From Zavarzinia compransoris (lineage in GTDB: Bacteria; Pseudomonadota; Alphaproteobacteria; Zavarziniales; Zavarziniaceae): a stretch of DNA of 64,000 nucleotides. Location: NCBI RefSeq assembly GCF_003173055.1, contig NZ_QGLF01000002.1:868322-932321 (forward strand), read 5' to 3'. The notes beneath the pieces were generated by a model. That model was not told the DNA's origin. It was given only the letters and a program-made list of their open reading frames with translations, and searched no databases. Shown here in pieces: positions 8,895 to 16,486 of the stretch. Both the position numbers and the translations under genes were made by a program. The number at the start of each line of letters is the position of its first letter. The stretch's first letter is position 1.

Positions 8895-9695
8895 TCACGC
8901 GGCCTCCGGCTTGTTCAGGGCATGGCGGGCGTAGAGGAATTCCATGACCGCGGTCCGTGCCTTCACATAGGTCGGGTTGTCGGCCAGGGTCAGGCGGTTG
9001 CGCGGCCGCGGCAGGGTGACGGGAAGGATTTCGCCGATGGTGGCGGCGGGGCCGTTGGTCATCATCACGATCCGGTCCGAGAGCAGGACAGCCTCGTCCA
9101 CGTCATGGGTGATCATGATCACCGTATTGCCGAGGCGGGCCTGGATTTCCATCACCTTGTCCTGCAACTGGGCGCGGGTCAGGGCATCGAGGGCGCCGAA
9201 GGGTTCGTCCAGCAGCAACACTTTCGGTTCCATGGAGAGCGCGCGGGCGATGCCGACGCGCTGCTTCATGCCACCCGAGATTTCATGGGGCCGGCGCTCG
9301 ACCGCATGGGACATGCCGACCAGGGCCAGATTGTGCAGGACCCAGTCGTGGCGCTCGGCCCGGCTCTTGGTCTTGCCGTGGACCTTGTCGACAGCGAGCT
9401 TCACATTGTCGTAGACGCTCAGCCAGGGCAGCAGGGAATGGTTCTGGAAGACGACGGCGCGGTCGGGCCCGGGGGTGGAAACCTCGCGGTCTTCCAGCAG
9501 GATGGCGCCGGTGGTGGTTTCCAGCAGGCCGGCGACCAGGTTCAGCAGGGTCGACTTGCCGCAGCCCGAATGGCCGATGATCGAGATGAACTCGCCCTGC
9601 GCGACCTTGAGGTTGACGTCGCGGAGCGCGACGAAGGGCCCGCGCTCGGTGTCGAACTGCACGCCGACCTGTTCGATCGAAAGATAGCCGCTCAT
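8895..9695 (-). CDS. nrtD: Nitrate ABC transporter ATP-binding protein
   Basis: ATPase of the NrtABD-type nitrate importer, 266 residues, cytoplasmic face of the membrane. Walker A is GHSGCGKST, signature ISGGMKQRVGIARAL, Walker B VLLLDEPFGALDAL, and the H-loop is in MITHDVDEAV. There is no fused solute-binding domain, which marks a NrtD rather than a NrtC type. The start is the ATG of MSGYLSIEQVGVQF; the longer upstream frame is an Arg-rich shadow over the permease gene. It lies 11 bp after nrtB and 2 bp before the preferred nirB start. Confidence 0.95.
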   Translation of the reverse strand: MSGYLSIEQVGVQFDTERGPFVALRDVNLKVAQGEFISIIGHSGCGKSTLLNLVAGLLETTTGAILLEDREVSTPGPDRAVVFQNHSLLPWLSVYDNVKLAVDKVHGKTKSRAERHDWVLHNLALVGMSHAVERRPHEISGGMKQRVGIARALSMEPKVLLLDEPFGALDALTRAQLQDKVMEIQARLGNTVIMITHDVDEAVLLSDRIVMMTNGPAATIGEILPVTLPRPRNRLTLADNPTYVKARTAVMEFLYARHALNKPEAA

Positions 9696-9706
9696 GATCC
9701 CCTCCC

Positions 9707-10576
9707 TCAACGCTGGCCGAAGCTGCCGCCGAGCCGGTTGCCGAGGGCACCGATCAGGCGGTCCAGGATGAAGCCGACGAGACCGACGGCGACCAGGGCG
9801 ACGATGATTTCGCTGATCAGCGAGGAATTCCACGCATCCCAGATGAAGAAGCCGATGCCGACCCCGCCGATCAGCATCTCGGCGGCGACGATGGCCAGCC
9901 ACGACAGGCCGATGCCGATGCGCAGCCCGGTGAACATGAAGGGCACGGTCGCCGGCAGCATGATCTTGAAGAAGAATTCCGGCCCCGACAGGCGCAGCAC
10001 CCGGGCGACGTTGCGGTAATCCTGCGGGATGTTGCGGATGCCAACCGCCGTGTTCAGGATGATCGGCCAGATCGAGGTGATGGCGATGACGAAGATGGCG
10101 GACGGATTGGCCGCCTGGAACGCCGCCAGCGACAGCGGCAGCCAGGCCAGCGGCGGCACCGTGCGCAGGACCTGGAAGATCGGGTCGAGGCCGCGGAAGG
10201 CGAGGCTCGACTGGCCGATGAGAACGCCCAGCAGCACGCCGAGGACGGCCGAGATGGTGAAACCCTGGGCGACCCGCGACAGGCTGGCGGTGATCTGCCA
10301 GAACAGGCCCTTGTCGGTGCCGCCGTTGTCGAAGAAGGGATCGGAGATCAGGTCCCAGGTCTCGGCCACCACCTGGCTCGGGGCCGGCAGGGGCGCGTGG
10401 CCGCCCCGGCAGGTCAATTCCCAGATGCCGAGCAGCAGCGCCAGCATGACGAGGGGCGGCAGGATGCGCGCCGCCTGGCGCCGGATCATCCGGCGCAGGG
10501 CGGCCGCATCGGGCAGGGGACGGCGCGCGGGCGCCGCATCCATGGTCTTCGGCAAAGGCTCGGTCTGGGCGGTCAT
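9707..10576 (-). CDS. nrtB: Nitrate ABC transporter permease
   Basis: Inner-membrane permease of the nitrate importer, 289 residues. A cytoplasmic N-terminus of about 40 residues is followed by a first membrane helix (ILPPLVMLALLLGIWELTC) and several more, with a permease-type loop (GIRNIPQDYRNVARVLRLSG) that contacts the ATPase. It sits between nrtA (17-bp gap) and nrtD (11-bp gap) in the same operon. Confidence 0.95.
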   Translation of the reverse strand: MTAQTEPLPKTMDAAPARRPLPDAAALRRMIRRQAARILPPLVMLALLLGIWELTCRGGHAPLPAPSQVVAETWDLISDPFFDNGGTDKGLFWQITASLSRVAQGFTISAVLGVLLGVLIGQSSLAFRGLDPIFQVLRTVPPLAWLPLSLAAFQAANPSAIFVIAITSIWPIILNTAVGIRNIPQDYRNVARVLRLSGPEFFFKIMLPATVPFMFTGLRIGIGLSWLAIVAAEMLIGGVGIGFFIWDAWNSSLISEIIVALVAVGLVGFILDRLIGALGNRLGGSFGQR

Positions 10577-10593
10577 CTTGGTCCCTTACGCGG

Positions 10594-11880
10594 TTACACG
10601 GCCTTGATGGCGAGGCTGGCGAGATAGGCCGAGGGGTTCTCGGGGTCGAAGCTCTTGCCGTCGAAGAAAGTCTCGATGCCGCGCGACATCGGCGGCAGCT
10701 CGGTCACGCCCAGGGTCTTCGCCGCATCGAGCCAGAGATCGGCGCGGTTCACCTTGGCGACGGTCGCCTTCAGGTCGAGATCGGCCGGCTGGTAACCCCA
10801 GCGGATATTCTCGGTCAGGAACCAGAGGTCATGGCTGGGGAAGGGGAAGGAAGCGTGATCCGCCCAATACTTCATGATGTGCGGGGTGTTTTCCACCACC
10901 CGGCCGTCGCCATAGTCGATATGGCCCTGGGTGCGGCCCAGGATGTCTTCGACGGGCACCTTGAAGTAATCGCGGCCGCCGATGATCTTGCACATTTCTT
11001 CCTTGTTATCCGCCACATCGCACCACTGCGCCGCTTCCTGCACGGCCATCAGCAGGGCCTTGGCCGCCCTGGGGTTGGCATCCACCCAGTCGGCGCGCAT
11101 GGTGAAGGCCTTTTCCGGGTGGTTGGCCCAGAATTCGCCGGTGGTGAGCGCGGTGAAGCCGATGCCCTGGCGCACCAATTGGGCATTCCAGGGCTCGCCC
11201 ACGCAGAAGGCTTCCATGGTGTTGACCTTCATGTTCGCCACCATCTGGGGCGGCGGCACGACGATGGTCGAGACATCCTTGTTCGGATCGATGCCGTTGG
11301 CCGCCAGCCAGTAGCGCATCCAGAGATCGTGGGTGCCGCCGGGGAAGGTAACCGCGCATTTCACATCCTTGCCTTCGGCCCTGGCCTTGGCGAAGGCGGC
11401 TTTCAGGGCCGTGGCGTCGGTGGTCACGCCGAGGCCCTTGTAGGCGCCGGCGACCGAGATGCACTGGCCATTGAGATTGAGGCGGGAGAGCAAATACATG
11501 GGCACCGGCGCATTGCCTTTGGTGATCTTGCCGGTGGACATCTGGTAGGGCATGGGGCTGAGGATATGGGCGCCGTCGATCCCGCCCCCGGCCGAGCCGA
11601 GTTCCAGGTTGTCGCGGGTCGCACCCCAGGACGCCTGCTTCTGCACCGCGACCTCGGTCATGCCGTATTTGGCGAAGAAGCCCTTTTCCTGCGCGATGAT
11701 CAGGGGCGCGCTGTCGGTCAGGGCGATGAAGCCGAGGATCGCCTTCGGCGTCTCGGGGCCCGCGCTCTCGGCGAAGACGCCGGCGGGAAAGGCGCTGTTG
11801 ACGGCGCCGAACAGCGCAGTGGTCGCGCCGGCCTTCAGGATGCCGCGGCGGGTGATGCCTTTGGCGTTGGTCGTCTTCAC
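10594..11880 (-). CDS. nrtA: Nitrate ABC transporter substrate-binding protein, Tat-exported
   Basis: Periplasmic nitrate-binding protein of the NrtA/CmpA family, 428 residues. The N-terminus has a Tat-type signal (GITRRGILKAGATTALFGAV) ending in an Ala-rich segment, so folded export is expected. Family segments include FIALTDSAPLIIAQEKGFF, PGGTHDLWMRYWLAANGIDP and VGEPWNAQLVRQGIGF. The start is a GTG preceded by GGGGAG eight bases upstream. First gene of the operon, directly behind the long leader and sigma-54 promoter. NasS, encoded further upstream, is a signal-less paralogue. Confidence 0.95.
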   Translation of the reverse strand: MKTTNAKGITRRGILKAGATTALFGAVNSAFPAGVFAESAGPETPKAILGFIALTDSAPLIIAQEKGFFAKYGMTEVAVQKQASWGATRDNLELGSAGGGIDGAHILSPMPYQMSTGKITKGNAPVPMYLLSRLNLNGQCISVAGAYKGLGVTTDATALKAAFAKARAEGKDVKCAVTFPGGTHDLWMRYWLAANGIDPNKDVSTIVVPPPQMVANMKVNTMEAFCVGEPWNAQLVRQGIGFTALTTGEFWANHPEKAFTMRADWVDANPRAAKALLMAVQEAAQWCDVADNKEEMCKIIGGRDYFKVPVEDILGRTQGHIDYGDGRVVENTPHIMKYWADHASFPFPSHDLWFLTENIRWGYQPADLDLKATVAKVNRADLWLDAAKTLGVTELPPMSRGIETFFDGKSFDPENPSAYLASLAIKAV

Positions 11881-11911
11881 CTGATGTCTCCCCTCATGCC
11901 CGAAACAAACG

Positions 11912-11965
11912 AAAAAAGCCGCGCGACAGGACCTCGGGCCCGTAAGCCCTGGTACTGTCGGCGGC
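11912..11965 (-). terminator. Intrinsic terminator inside the nrtA leader (attenuator)
   Basis: A long hairpin with arms GCCGCCGACAG and CTGTCGCGCGGC, extended inside by ACC/GGT and GGGC/GCCC around TTACGG, is followed immediately by six T residues at 11917-11912. It lies 32 bp before the nrtA start codon on the nrtA strand. A strong terminator between promoter and first gene only makes sense as a regulated attenuator. Confidence 0.85.
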
Positions 11966-11974
11966 GTTGCCGGT

Positions 11975-11992
11975 GGGCCCAGCCATGGACCC
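11975..11992 (-). promoter_or_regulatory. Candidate ANTAR-type hexaloop hairpin
   Basis: GGGUCC-AUGGCU-GGGCCC: a six-base-pair stem (one G-U pair) with a six-nucleotide loop that has A at position 1 and G at position 4, the pattern known for ANTAR protein targets. It ends 9 nt before the terminator arm. A second, less ideal hexaloop (GCCCC-GAUGGC-GGGGC) lies about 40 nt upstream. Confidence 0.6.
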
Positions 11993-12124
11993 GGAATTGG
12001 AATGTCGCGGCCTTGCGGGCCGTTTCCGGCCAGCGCCCCGCCATCGGGGCTGCTGTAACCGGGGCCGGCGCATCATCGCTGATGCTGCCGGCGACGGGAC
12101 CGTCGTTGGCCCCGCTCATAGCAT

Positions 12125-12140
12125 TGCAGGGACCGTGCCA
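12125..12140 (-). promoter_or_regulatory. Sigma-54 (-24/-12) promoter of the nitrate operon
   Basis: TGGCACGGTCCCTGCA on the minus strand keeps the invariant GG and GC dinucleotides separated by exactly 10 bases, as in the consensus TGGCACG-N4-TTGCA/T. It lies about 245 bp before nrtA. RpoN dependence with NtrC activation is usual for nitrate assimilation, so nitrogen limitation (promoter) and nitrate (NasST, leader) would both be needed. Confidence 0.85.
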
Positions 12141-12214
12141 ATTTTCGGCGGCCCTGTGTTTTCCTTGAGAATCAATCGGCTAAGCGGATCGGGGGCGGCG
12201 AGGCCGGGGGCGGG

Positions 12215-12235
12215 CCTGACGCGGAATGCGTCAGG
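12215..12235. repeat. Perfect 8-bp inverted repeat between nasS and the nitrate promoter
   Basis: CCTGACGC-ATTCC-GCGTCAGG, 43 bp after the nasS stop and about 75 bp upstream of the -24 element. There is no T-run, so it is either a weak terminator for nasTS or a protein-binding site at enhancer distance. Confidence 0.5.
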
Positions 12236-12248
12236 TCCTGTTCAAATA

Positions 12249-12266
12249 TTGTGCATTGCGGCGCAA
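12249..12266. promoter_or_regulatory. Imperfect palindrome, candidate NtrC enhancer site
   Basis: TTGCGCCGCAATGCACAA has matching outer TTG-n-GC and GC-n-CAA halves around six bases, resembling the GCAC-type half sites of NtrC. It is about 110 bp upstream of the -24 element, a normal distance for an enhancer. The match to the consensus is only partial. Confidence 0.35.
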
Positions 12267-12277
12267 AATGCGGCGGC

Positions 12278-13534
12278 TCAATCGTCCAGCGGGCCCGGGC
12301 CCCGGATGTCGAAACTGTTCACGTAATCGCCGATCAGGTCGGGATCGAAGACCTTGCCGTCGAAGAACCCGTCGGGTCCGAGGAACAGCCGGCCGTTGGC
12401 GGTGGCGACCGGGGTTTCCATGGTCAGCGTGCCCTCGATCTTGGCGCTGGCGTTGGGCAGGGCGACGCCGAGCGGGCCGAGCGCGCGGCGGTAGAGATCG
12501 GGGCGCAGCGACTGGCGCACGGTTTCCAGGGTCGCCGGCGTCAGCTCCGCCTGGCCCCAGCGCACCATCTGGCTGAAGAACCAGAGACCGTGGGAGACCC
12601 AGGGGAAGGTCGCCGCCCGCTTGGCGAAATAGCGGAAATCCTGCACCGGCTGCGGCTGGCCGGCGCCGAGCGTGATGCGCCCGGTCAGGCCCGCCATCAT
12701 GGTCGAGGGGGCGACGTCGAGATAGCGCGACGAGGACAGAAGCTCGACCAGTTCCGGCGCATTCCTCGGCGCATCGCACCAGAGCGAGGCGCGGTGCATG
12801 GCGCGCAGCAGGGCGGCCAGGGCCTCGGGGTTGCGCTCCGCCCAGTCGGCGCGGGCGCCCAGCACTTTCTCAGGGCTCGACTTCCAGATCGCCGAGGTCG
12901 TGGTGACGATATGGCCGACGCCGGCGACGACCGAGGCGCTGTTCCAGGGCTCGCCCACGCAATAGCCGTCGATATGCCCGCCGGCCAAGGCATCGGCCAT
13001 ATAGGGCGGCGGCACCACGGTCAGGCCGACGTCGGTGCGCGGATCGATGCCGCAGGCGGCCAGCCAGTAGCGGAGATAATAGTTATGGCTGGAGAAGGGG
13101 TGGACCACGGCGAAGGTCAGCTTGGGCAGGCCCTTGGCCTTCCGTTCGGCGACCACCGCGCGGAGCGCGTCGCCCATGGCCTTCGGATCGCCGCCGTTGT
13201 CGGCGCCGGCGACACTCATGCCGTACCAGACCGCGTTGGAGACGGTGACCGCATTGCCGCCGAGGCCGAGGCACATGGGCGTGATCACCGCGCCGCCGAA
13301 GGGCGTCAGCCCGAGGGAGGCGGCGATCGGCATGGGCGCCAGCATATGGGCGACGTCGAAATGGCCGAGCGCCACCCGGTCGCGGATATTGGCCCAGGAG
13401 AATTCCTGCACGAGGGTGAGGTCGATGCCTTCCTCCTCGGCGAAACCCTTGATGCGGGCGATGATCAGGATCGCGGCGTCGAGCAGGGGGATGAAGCCGG
13501 CGCGGATGGTTACGGTGGGGCTGGTTGCGGTCAT
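12278..13534 (-). CDS. nasS: Cytoplasmic nitrate sensor NasS
   Basis: A 418-residue NrtA/CmpA-family protein that starts directly in the binding domain (MTATSPTVTIRAGFIPLLDA) with no signal peptide, so it stays in the cytoplasm. Family segments include FSWANIRDRVALGHFDVAHM, VHPFSSHNYYLRYWLAACGI and GYCVGEPWNSASVVAGVGHI. In known NasS/NasT systems, NasS holds the antiterminator NasT inactive until nitrate binds. The ATG overlaps the nasT stop by 4 bp (ATGA), supporting stoichiometric co-expression. Confidence 0.93.
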   Translation of the reverse strand: MTATSPTVTIRAGFIPLLDAAILIIARIKGFAEEEGIDLTLVQEFSWANIRDRVALGHFDVAHMLAPMPIAASLGLTPFGGAVITPMCLGLGGNAVTVSNAVWYGMSVAGADNGGDPKAMGDALRAVVAERKAKGLPKLTFAVVHPFSSHNYYLRYWLAACGIDPRTDVGLTVVPPPYMADALAGGHIDGYCVGEPWNSASVVAGVGHIVTTTSAIWKSSPEKVLGARADWAERNPEALAALLRAMHRASLWCDAPRNAPELVELLSSSRYLDVAPSTMMAGLTGRITLGAGQPQPVQDFRYFAKRAATFPWVSHGLWFFSQMVRWGQAELTPATLETVRQSLRPDLYRRALGPLGVALPNASAKIEGTLTMETPVATANGRLFLGPDGFFDGKVFDPDLIGDYVNSFDIRGPGPLDD

Positions 13535-14130
13535 GGCTTCCCTCCCGACAGCAGGTCGGCGGCGGTCAAAACGCTTTGGGCGACATCGGCGATGCGGCGG
13601 TTCTCGTTCATGGCGGTGCGGCGCAGCAGGGCGTGGGCGTCTTCCTCGCCGATGCCGCGCAGGCGCATCAGGATGCCCTTGGCCCGGTCGATCACCTTGC
13701 GCTCCTCGAGGGCGCGCTTGGTGCGGTCCAATTCCTCGCGCATGCGGGAGAAGGCGTTGAAGCGGCTGATGGCGGTGTCGAGGATCGGCTTCAGCCGCTC
13801 CTTCTTCAGGCCGTCGACGATATAGGCGGATACGCCGGCATCGACCGCGGCCTCGATCATGGCGCGGTCGGAGCGGTCGACGAACATGGCGATCGGCCGG
13901 CTGATCGCGCGGCTGACCTGGAACATGTGCTCGAGCACGTCGCGATTGGGGTTTTCGAGATCGATGAAGACGACGTCCGGGTCGGCCTCGACGATGGCGC
14001 GGACCGAGGGGCGCGAGTCGGCGATGATGCTGACGCGGGAATAGCCGGCCTCGCGCAGGCCCTCCTCGATCACGGACGCGCGGATGCGGTTGTCGTCGAT
14101 GACCAGGATGCGGATGTCGGCTTCACTCAT
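13531..14130 (-). CDS. nasT: ANTAR-domain nitrate antiterminator NasT
   Basis: A response-regulator-like antiterminator of 199 residues. Residues 1-120 form a receiver-like domain (DIRILVIDDNRIRASVIEE, DVVFIDLENPNRDVLEHMFQ) and residues about 135-190 a coiled-coil plus ANTAR RNA-binding domain (ALEERKVIDRAKGILMRLRG, EEDAHALLRRTAMNENRRIA). The start used is the ATG of MSEADIRILVIDD, since the upstream extension has no family similarity. It should bind the hexaloop hairpins in the nrtA leader and prevent termination when NasS has bound nitrate. Confidence 0.94.
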   Translation of the reverse strand: MSEADIRILVIDDNRIRASVIEEGLREAGYSRVSIIADSRPSVRAIVEADPDVVFIDLENPNRDVLEHMFQVSRAISRPIAMFVDRSDRAMIEAAVDAGVSAYIVDGLKKERLKPILDTAISRFNAFSRMREELDRTKRALEERKVIDRAKGILMRLRGIGEEDAHALLRRTAMNENRRIADVAQSVLTAADLLSGGKP

Positions 14131-14177
14131 CGCGCCGGAAAGACTCCCTCGGACCGCAGGGTTTCGCGCAGCATGGA

Positions 14178-14203
14178 ACGGTTGCGCTGCGTCGCGCAAC
14201 CGT
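14178..14203. repeat. Perfect 10-bp inverted repeat between the EF-hand gene and nasT
   Basis: ACGGTTGCGC-TGCGTC-GCGCAACCGT, a strong hairpin with a 6-nt loop and no T-run on either strand. It may end the EF-hand transcript or act at the 5' end of the nasT mRNA. Confidence 0.5.
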
Positions 14204-14220
14204 CATGCGGCACTGCGGCG

Positions 14221-14856
14221 TCAGTCTTTCGGGCAGTAGTCTTCCAGTTCGCCCGGGTCGAGGTCGCCGTCGCGGTTGCCGTCGAGGCGGGCGAAGCGTT
14301 CCTTCACCTTGGCCGCCAGTTCTTCGCGCGCGACCCGGAAGTCGAGATTGGCGTCCGCCGCCATCACCGGATCGGGCTGGCCGCGCCGCTCGATCCGGCG
14401 GGTCGGGCCGGGGTCGCCGGCGGTGCGTTGCTTGCGGTCGCCGCCGTCCTCGCCGCGGTTGCTGCGGGCGAAGGCCTGGTCGGCATAGGCGCCGGGGGCG
14501 ATGCGCTCGCGATAGGCTTCAAGCTCGATCGCGGTCAGGAAGCCGTCCTTGCCGGTATCGACGGCGGTGAAGAAATCATCCGTATCCGCCAGCACCTCGG
14601 CCAGGTCCAGGCGGCCGTCGCGGTTGCGGTCGGCCTGCTGGCGCCAGGCGGTCAGCAGGGGGGCGCAGTCGGTCTCGCCCCTCGTGTTCAGCAGGCGGCC
14701 GCCCGGCGCCGTCACCGGGGCGGCGGGGGGCGGGCCGCGGTCGGCGGCGCGCATGCCGGGGGGCGGGCCGCGCCGGTCCGGCGTATCGTCCATCCCGGCA
14801 CAGGCGGAGACGGACAGGGCGAGGAGAAGCAACAGGGGGCGGATAGGCTTTGGCAT
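14221..14856 (-). CDS. EF-hand calcium-binding lipoprotein
   Basis: A 211-residue secreted protein. The N-terminus is a lipoprotein signal (LLLLLALSVSACAG, lipidated Cys after VSA), followed by a Pro/Gly/Arg-rich segment. Four EF-hand-like loops follow: DRNRDGRLDLAE, DTGKDGFLTAIE, the weaker DANLDFRVAREE, and DGNRDGDLDPGE. Calcium binding is likely; the role is unknown. The start is the ATG of MPKPIRPLLLLL; the longer upstream frame lacks a signal peptide. It follows the Spy-like gene on the same strand after an 88-bp gap. Confidence 0.85.
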   Translation of the reverse strand: MPKPIRPLLLLLALSVSACAGMDDTPDRRGPPPGMRAADRGPPPAAPVTAPGGRLLNTRGETDCAPLLTAWRQQADRNRDGRLDLAEVLADTDDFFTAVDTGKDGFLTAIELEAYRERIAPGAYADQAFARSNRGEDGGDRKQRTAGDPGPTRRIERRGQPDPVMAADANLDFRVAREELAAKVKERFARLDGNRDGDLDPGELEDYCPKD

Positions 14857-14944
14857 GATGTTCCGCTCGTCGGCCGGGGTCCTGCAACGGGGCAGGCCCC
14901 GGCATCGCTGCCGGGGCCCGGGTCTTGTCTGTCCGGTCCGCTGA

Positions 14945-15505
14945 TCAAGGGGTCTGGGGCTTCGGGGGCTCCCGCCCTTCGGGACCGTGACGACCATCGC
15001 GCTCGAATCGGGCTTTCCTGGGGCCGCCGTCGCGCGGGCCCGGGCGATCCAGGATTTCGCGCTGCTTCTCGGTCAGGGCGCCGTAGAGCTTTTCGAGCAC
15101 GGGCTGTTCGGCCTTGGCGGCGGCCGCCTCGGCTTCGAGGCGCTGCAGGCGGCGCTGGCCGCGGTCGACGGCGGTCGGGCGTTTCACATCCTCGGCCTTG
15201 GCCGGGACGGCGGCGAGGCAGGCGTCGCGCTGGGCCGTGTCACCCTTGGCGACCTGATCGGCATAGGCGCGCCACAGCGGCTTCTGCGCGTCGGTCAGGT
15301 CCAGGCGGGCTTCGACAAAGGAGAGGCGGGCGGCGTCGCGGGCGAAACGGTCGCGGCAGTGATCGGCCATGCGTTCCGGCGTCAGTTCGGCCGCGGGGCC
15401 CCGCCGGCCGCCATGGTCGGGCTTCGCCAGCGCCGCGCCGGCGCCGAGGGCGGTGGTGCCGAGCAGGGCGATCAGGCCAAGGCCGGCGATCATGCGTTTC
15501 TTCAT
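14945..15505 (-). CDS. Spy/CpxP-like LTXXQ-motif periplasmic protein
   Basis: A 186-residue protein with a Sec signal peptide (MKKRMIAGLGLIALLGTTAL, cleavage after an ALA-like site) and a helical core with two LTxxQ-type motifs (LDLTDAQKPLWRAY and LTEKQREILD) around a charged Ala/Lys/Glu helix. The tail is Pro/Arg/Gly/Asp-rich. Relatives are periplasmic chaperones or metal-stress sensors. Pairing with the neighbouring EF-hand lipoprotein suggests a periplasmic stress or metal-binding unit. Confidence 0.85.
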   Translation of the reverse strand: MKKRMIAGLGLIALLGTTALGAGAALAKPDHGGRRGPAAELTPERMADHCRDRFARDAARLSFVEARLDLTDAQKPLWRAYADQVAKGDTAQRDACLAAVPAKAEDVKRPTAVDRGQRRLQRLEAEAAAAKAEQPVLEKLYGALTEKQREILDRPGPRDGGPRKARFERDGRHGPEGREPPKPQTP

Positions 15506-15585
15506 CGGGGTTTTCCTTCGTGTCGGGTCGGTGTTGCGTCCCAGCACAGCAGAAACGGCGGGCCGCCCCGTTTCCTGCGCGGGGA

Positions 15586-15831
15586 TCAGCGGGCGATCCG
15601 CCAGACCACGAGGAAGATGACGGCGCCGAGAACGGCGATACCGATCGAGCGGGCGTCCAGCGCATTGGCCGAGCCCCAGCCGATCCGCGTGCCGATGAAG
15701 CCGCCGATGAAGGCGCCGACGATGCCGATCACGGTGGTCCAGATCAGGCCGCCGCCATCCGGCCCCGGCACCAGGAACTTTGCGATCAGCCCCGAGATGA
15801 GGCCGAGCACGATCCAGGACAGCCAACCCAT
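15586..15831 (-). CDS. GlsB/YeaQ/YmgE family stress-response membrane protein
   Basis: An 81-residue membrane protein with three hydrophobic segments: WLSWIVLGLISGLIAKFLV, GLIWTTVIGIVGAFIGGFIG and IGIAVLGAVIFLVVW. The layout and glycine-rich helices match the transglycosylase-associated (GlsB/YeaQ) family. Function is unknown beyond stress association. Confidence 0.92.
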   Translation of the reverse strand: MGWLSWIVLGLISGLIAKFLVPGPDGGGLIWTTVIGIVGAFIGGFIGTRIGWGSANALDARSIGIAVLGAVIFLVVWRIAR

Positions 15832-15959
15832 GGTCCAGTCTCCTCTGATGGTTCGCGGCGTCGCGCCGACCGTTCTGCAACGGCCTCAGCATGCCATGGT
15901 TCCGGGCTTTCGTCTTTTCCGGCGGTTGCATCGGCAGAAAGCTGCGCCATAGTGCGGCC

Positions 15960-16481
15960 ATGGCCATCCGACCGATCCTTCGCATGGGGCACCCGATCCT
16001 GCGCCGCCGGGCCGAACCGGTGGGCGATCCGGCCACGCCCGAGATCCGCGCCCTTGTCGCCGACATGGTCGACACCATGCGCGCGGCGCACGGGCGGGGC
16101 ATCGCCGCGCCGCAGATCGGCGTCTCGCGCCGGCTGGTGATCTTCCACGCGCCCCTGGACGACCAGAATTCGCGCGCCGTCGCCGATGCGCCGCTGACCG
16201 TGCTGGCCGATCCGGTGGTCGAGGTGCTGGACCCCGCCCTCGCCAGCGATTGGGAGGGCTGCCTGTCGGTGCCCGGGCTGAAGGGCCTGGTGCCGCGCGC
16301 CCGGGTCATCCGCTACCGCGGTCTCGACCTCGACGGCCGGCCGGTGGAGCGGATCGCCCGTGATTTCCACGCCCGGGTGGCGCAGCATGAGATCGATCAC
16401 CTGGACGGCATTCTCTATCCCCAGCGCATGACCGACCTCGGCACGCTGGAATTCCTGGACTCCGAGCCCTTCGAGGACTGA
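15960..16481 (+). CDS. def: Peptide deformylase
   Basis: Removes the N-formyl group from nascent proteins. The 173-residue protein has all three family motifs: GRGIAAPQIG (residues 46-54), EGCLSVPG with metal ligand C101, and QHEIDH with H143, E144 and H147. The start is the ATG of MAIRPILRMGHPIL. It is followed 5 bp later by the COQ9-family gene, so the two are probably co-transcribed. Confidence 0.96.
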   Translation: MAIRPILRMGHPILRRRAEPVGDPATPEIRALVADMVDTMRAAHGRGIAAPQIGVSRRLVIFHAPLDDQNSRAVADAPLTVLADPVVEVLDPALASDWEGCLSVPGLKGLVPRARVIRYRGLDLDGRPVERIARDFHARVAQHEIDHLDGILYPQRMTDLGTLEFLDSEPFED

Positions 16482-16486
16482 ACGCC

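Larger units (their letters stand above)
11881..12115 (-). ncRNA. Structured 5' leader of the nitrate operon (predicted NasT-responsive attenuator)
   Basis: About 235-245 nt of untranslated RNA lies between the sigma-54 promoter and the nrtA GTG. It can fold into several strong hairpins: CGACG-GTCC-CGTCG, then GCATCA-GCGA-TGATGC flanked by GCCGG/CCGGC, then CAGC/GCTG plus GCCCC/GGGGC around a GATGGC loop, then GGCCG-GAAA-CGGCC, then the AUGGCU hexaloop hairpin and the terminator listed separately. Leaders of nitrate operons controlled by NasT ANTAR proteins have hexaloop hairpins next to a terminator. The folding is read by eye. Confidence 0.7.

Noticed and set aside
6469-8934. An 821-codon plus-strand open frame opposite nirB
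   Set aside because: Antisense shadow; nirB is unambiguous.
11877-12119. An 80-codon minus-strand frame in the nrtA leader
   Set aside because: It runs through the hairpins and terminator and has no ribosome site or similarity; the region is better explained as regulatory RNA.
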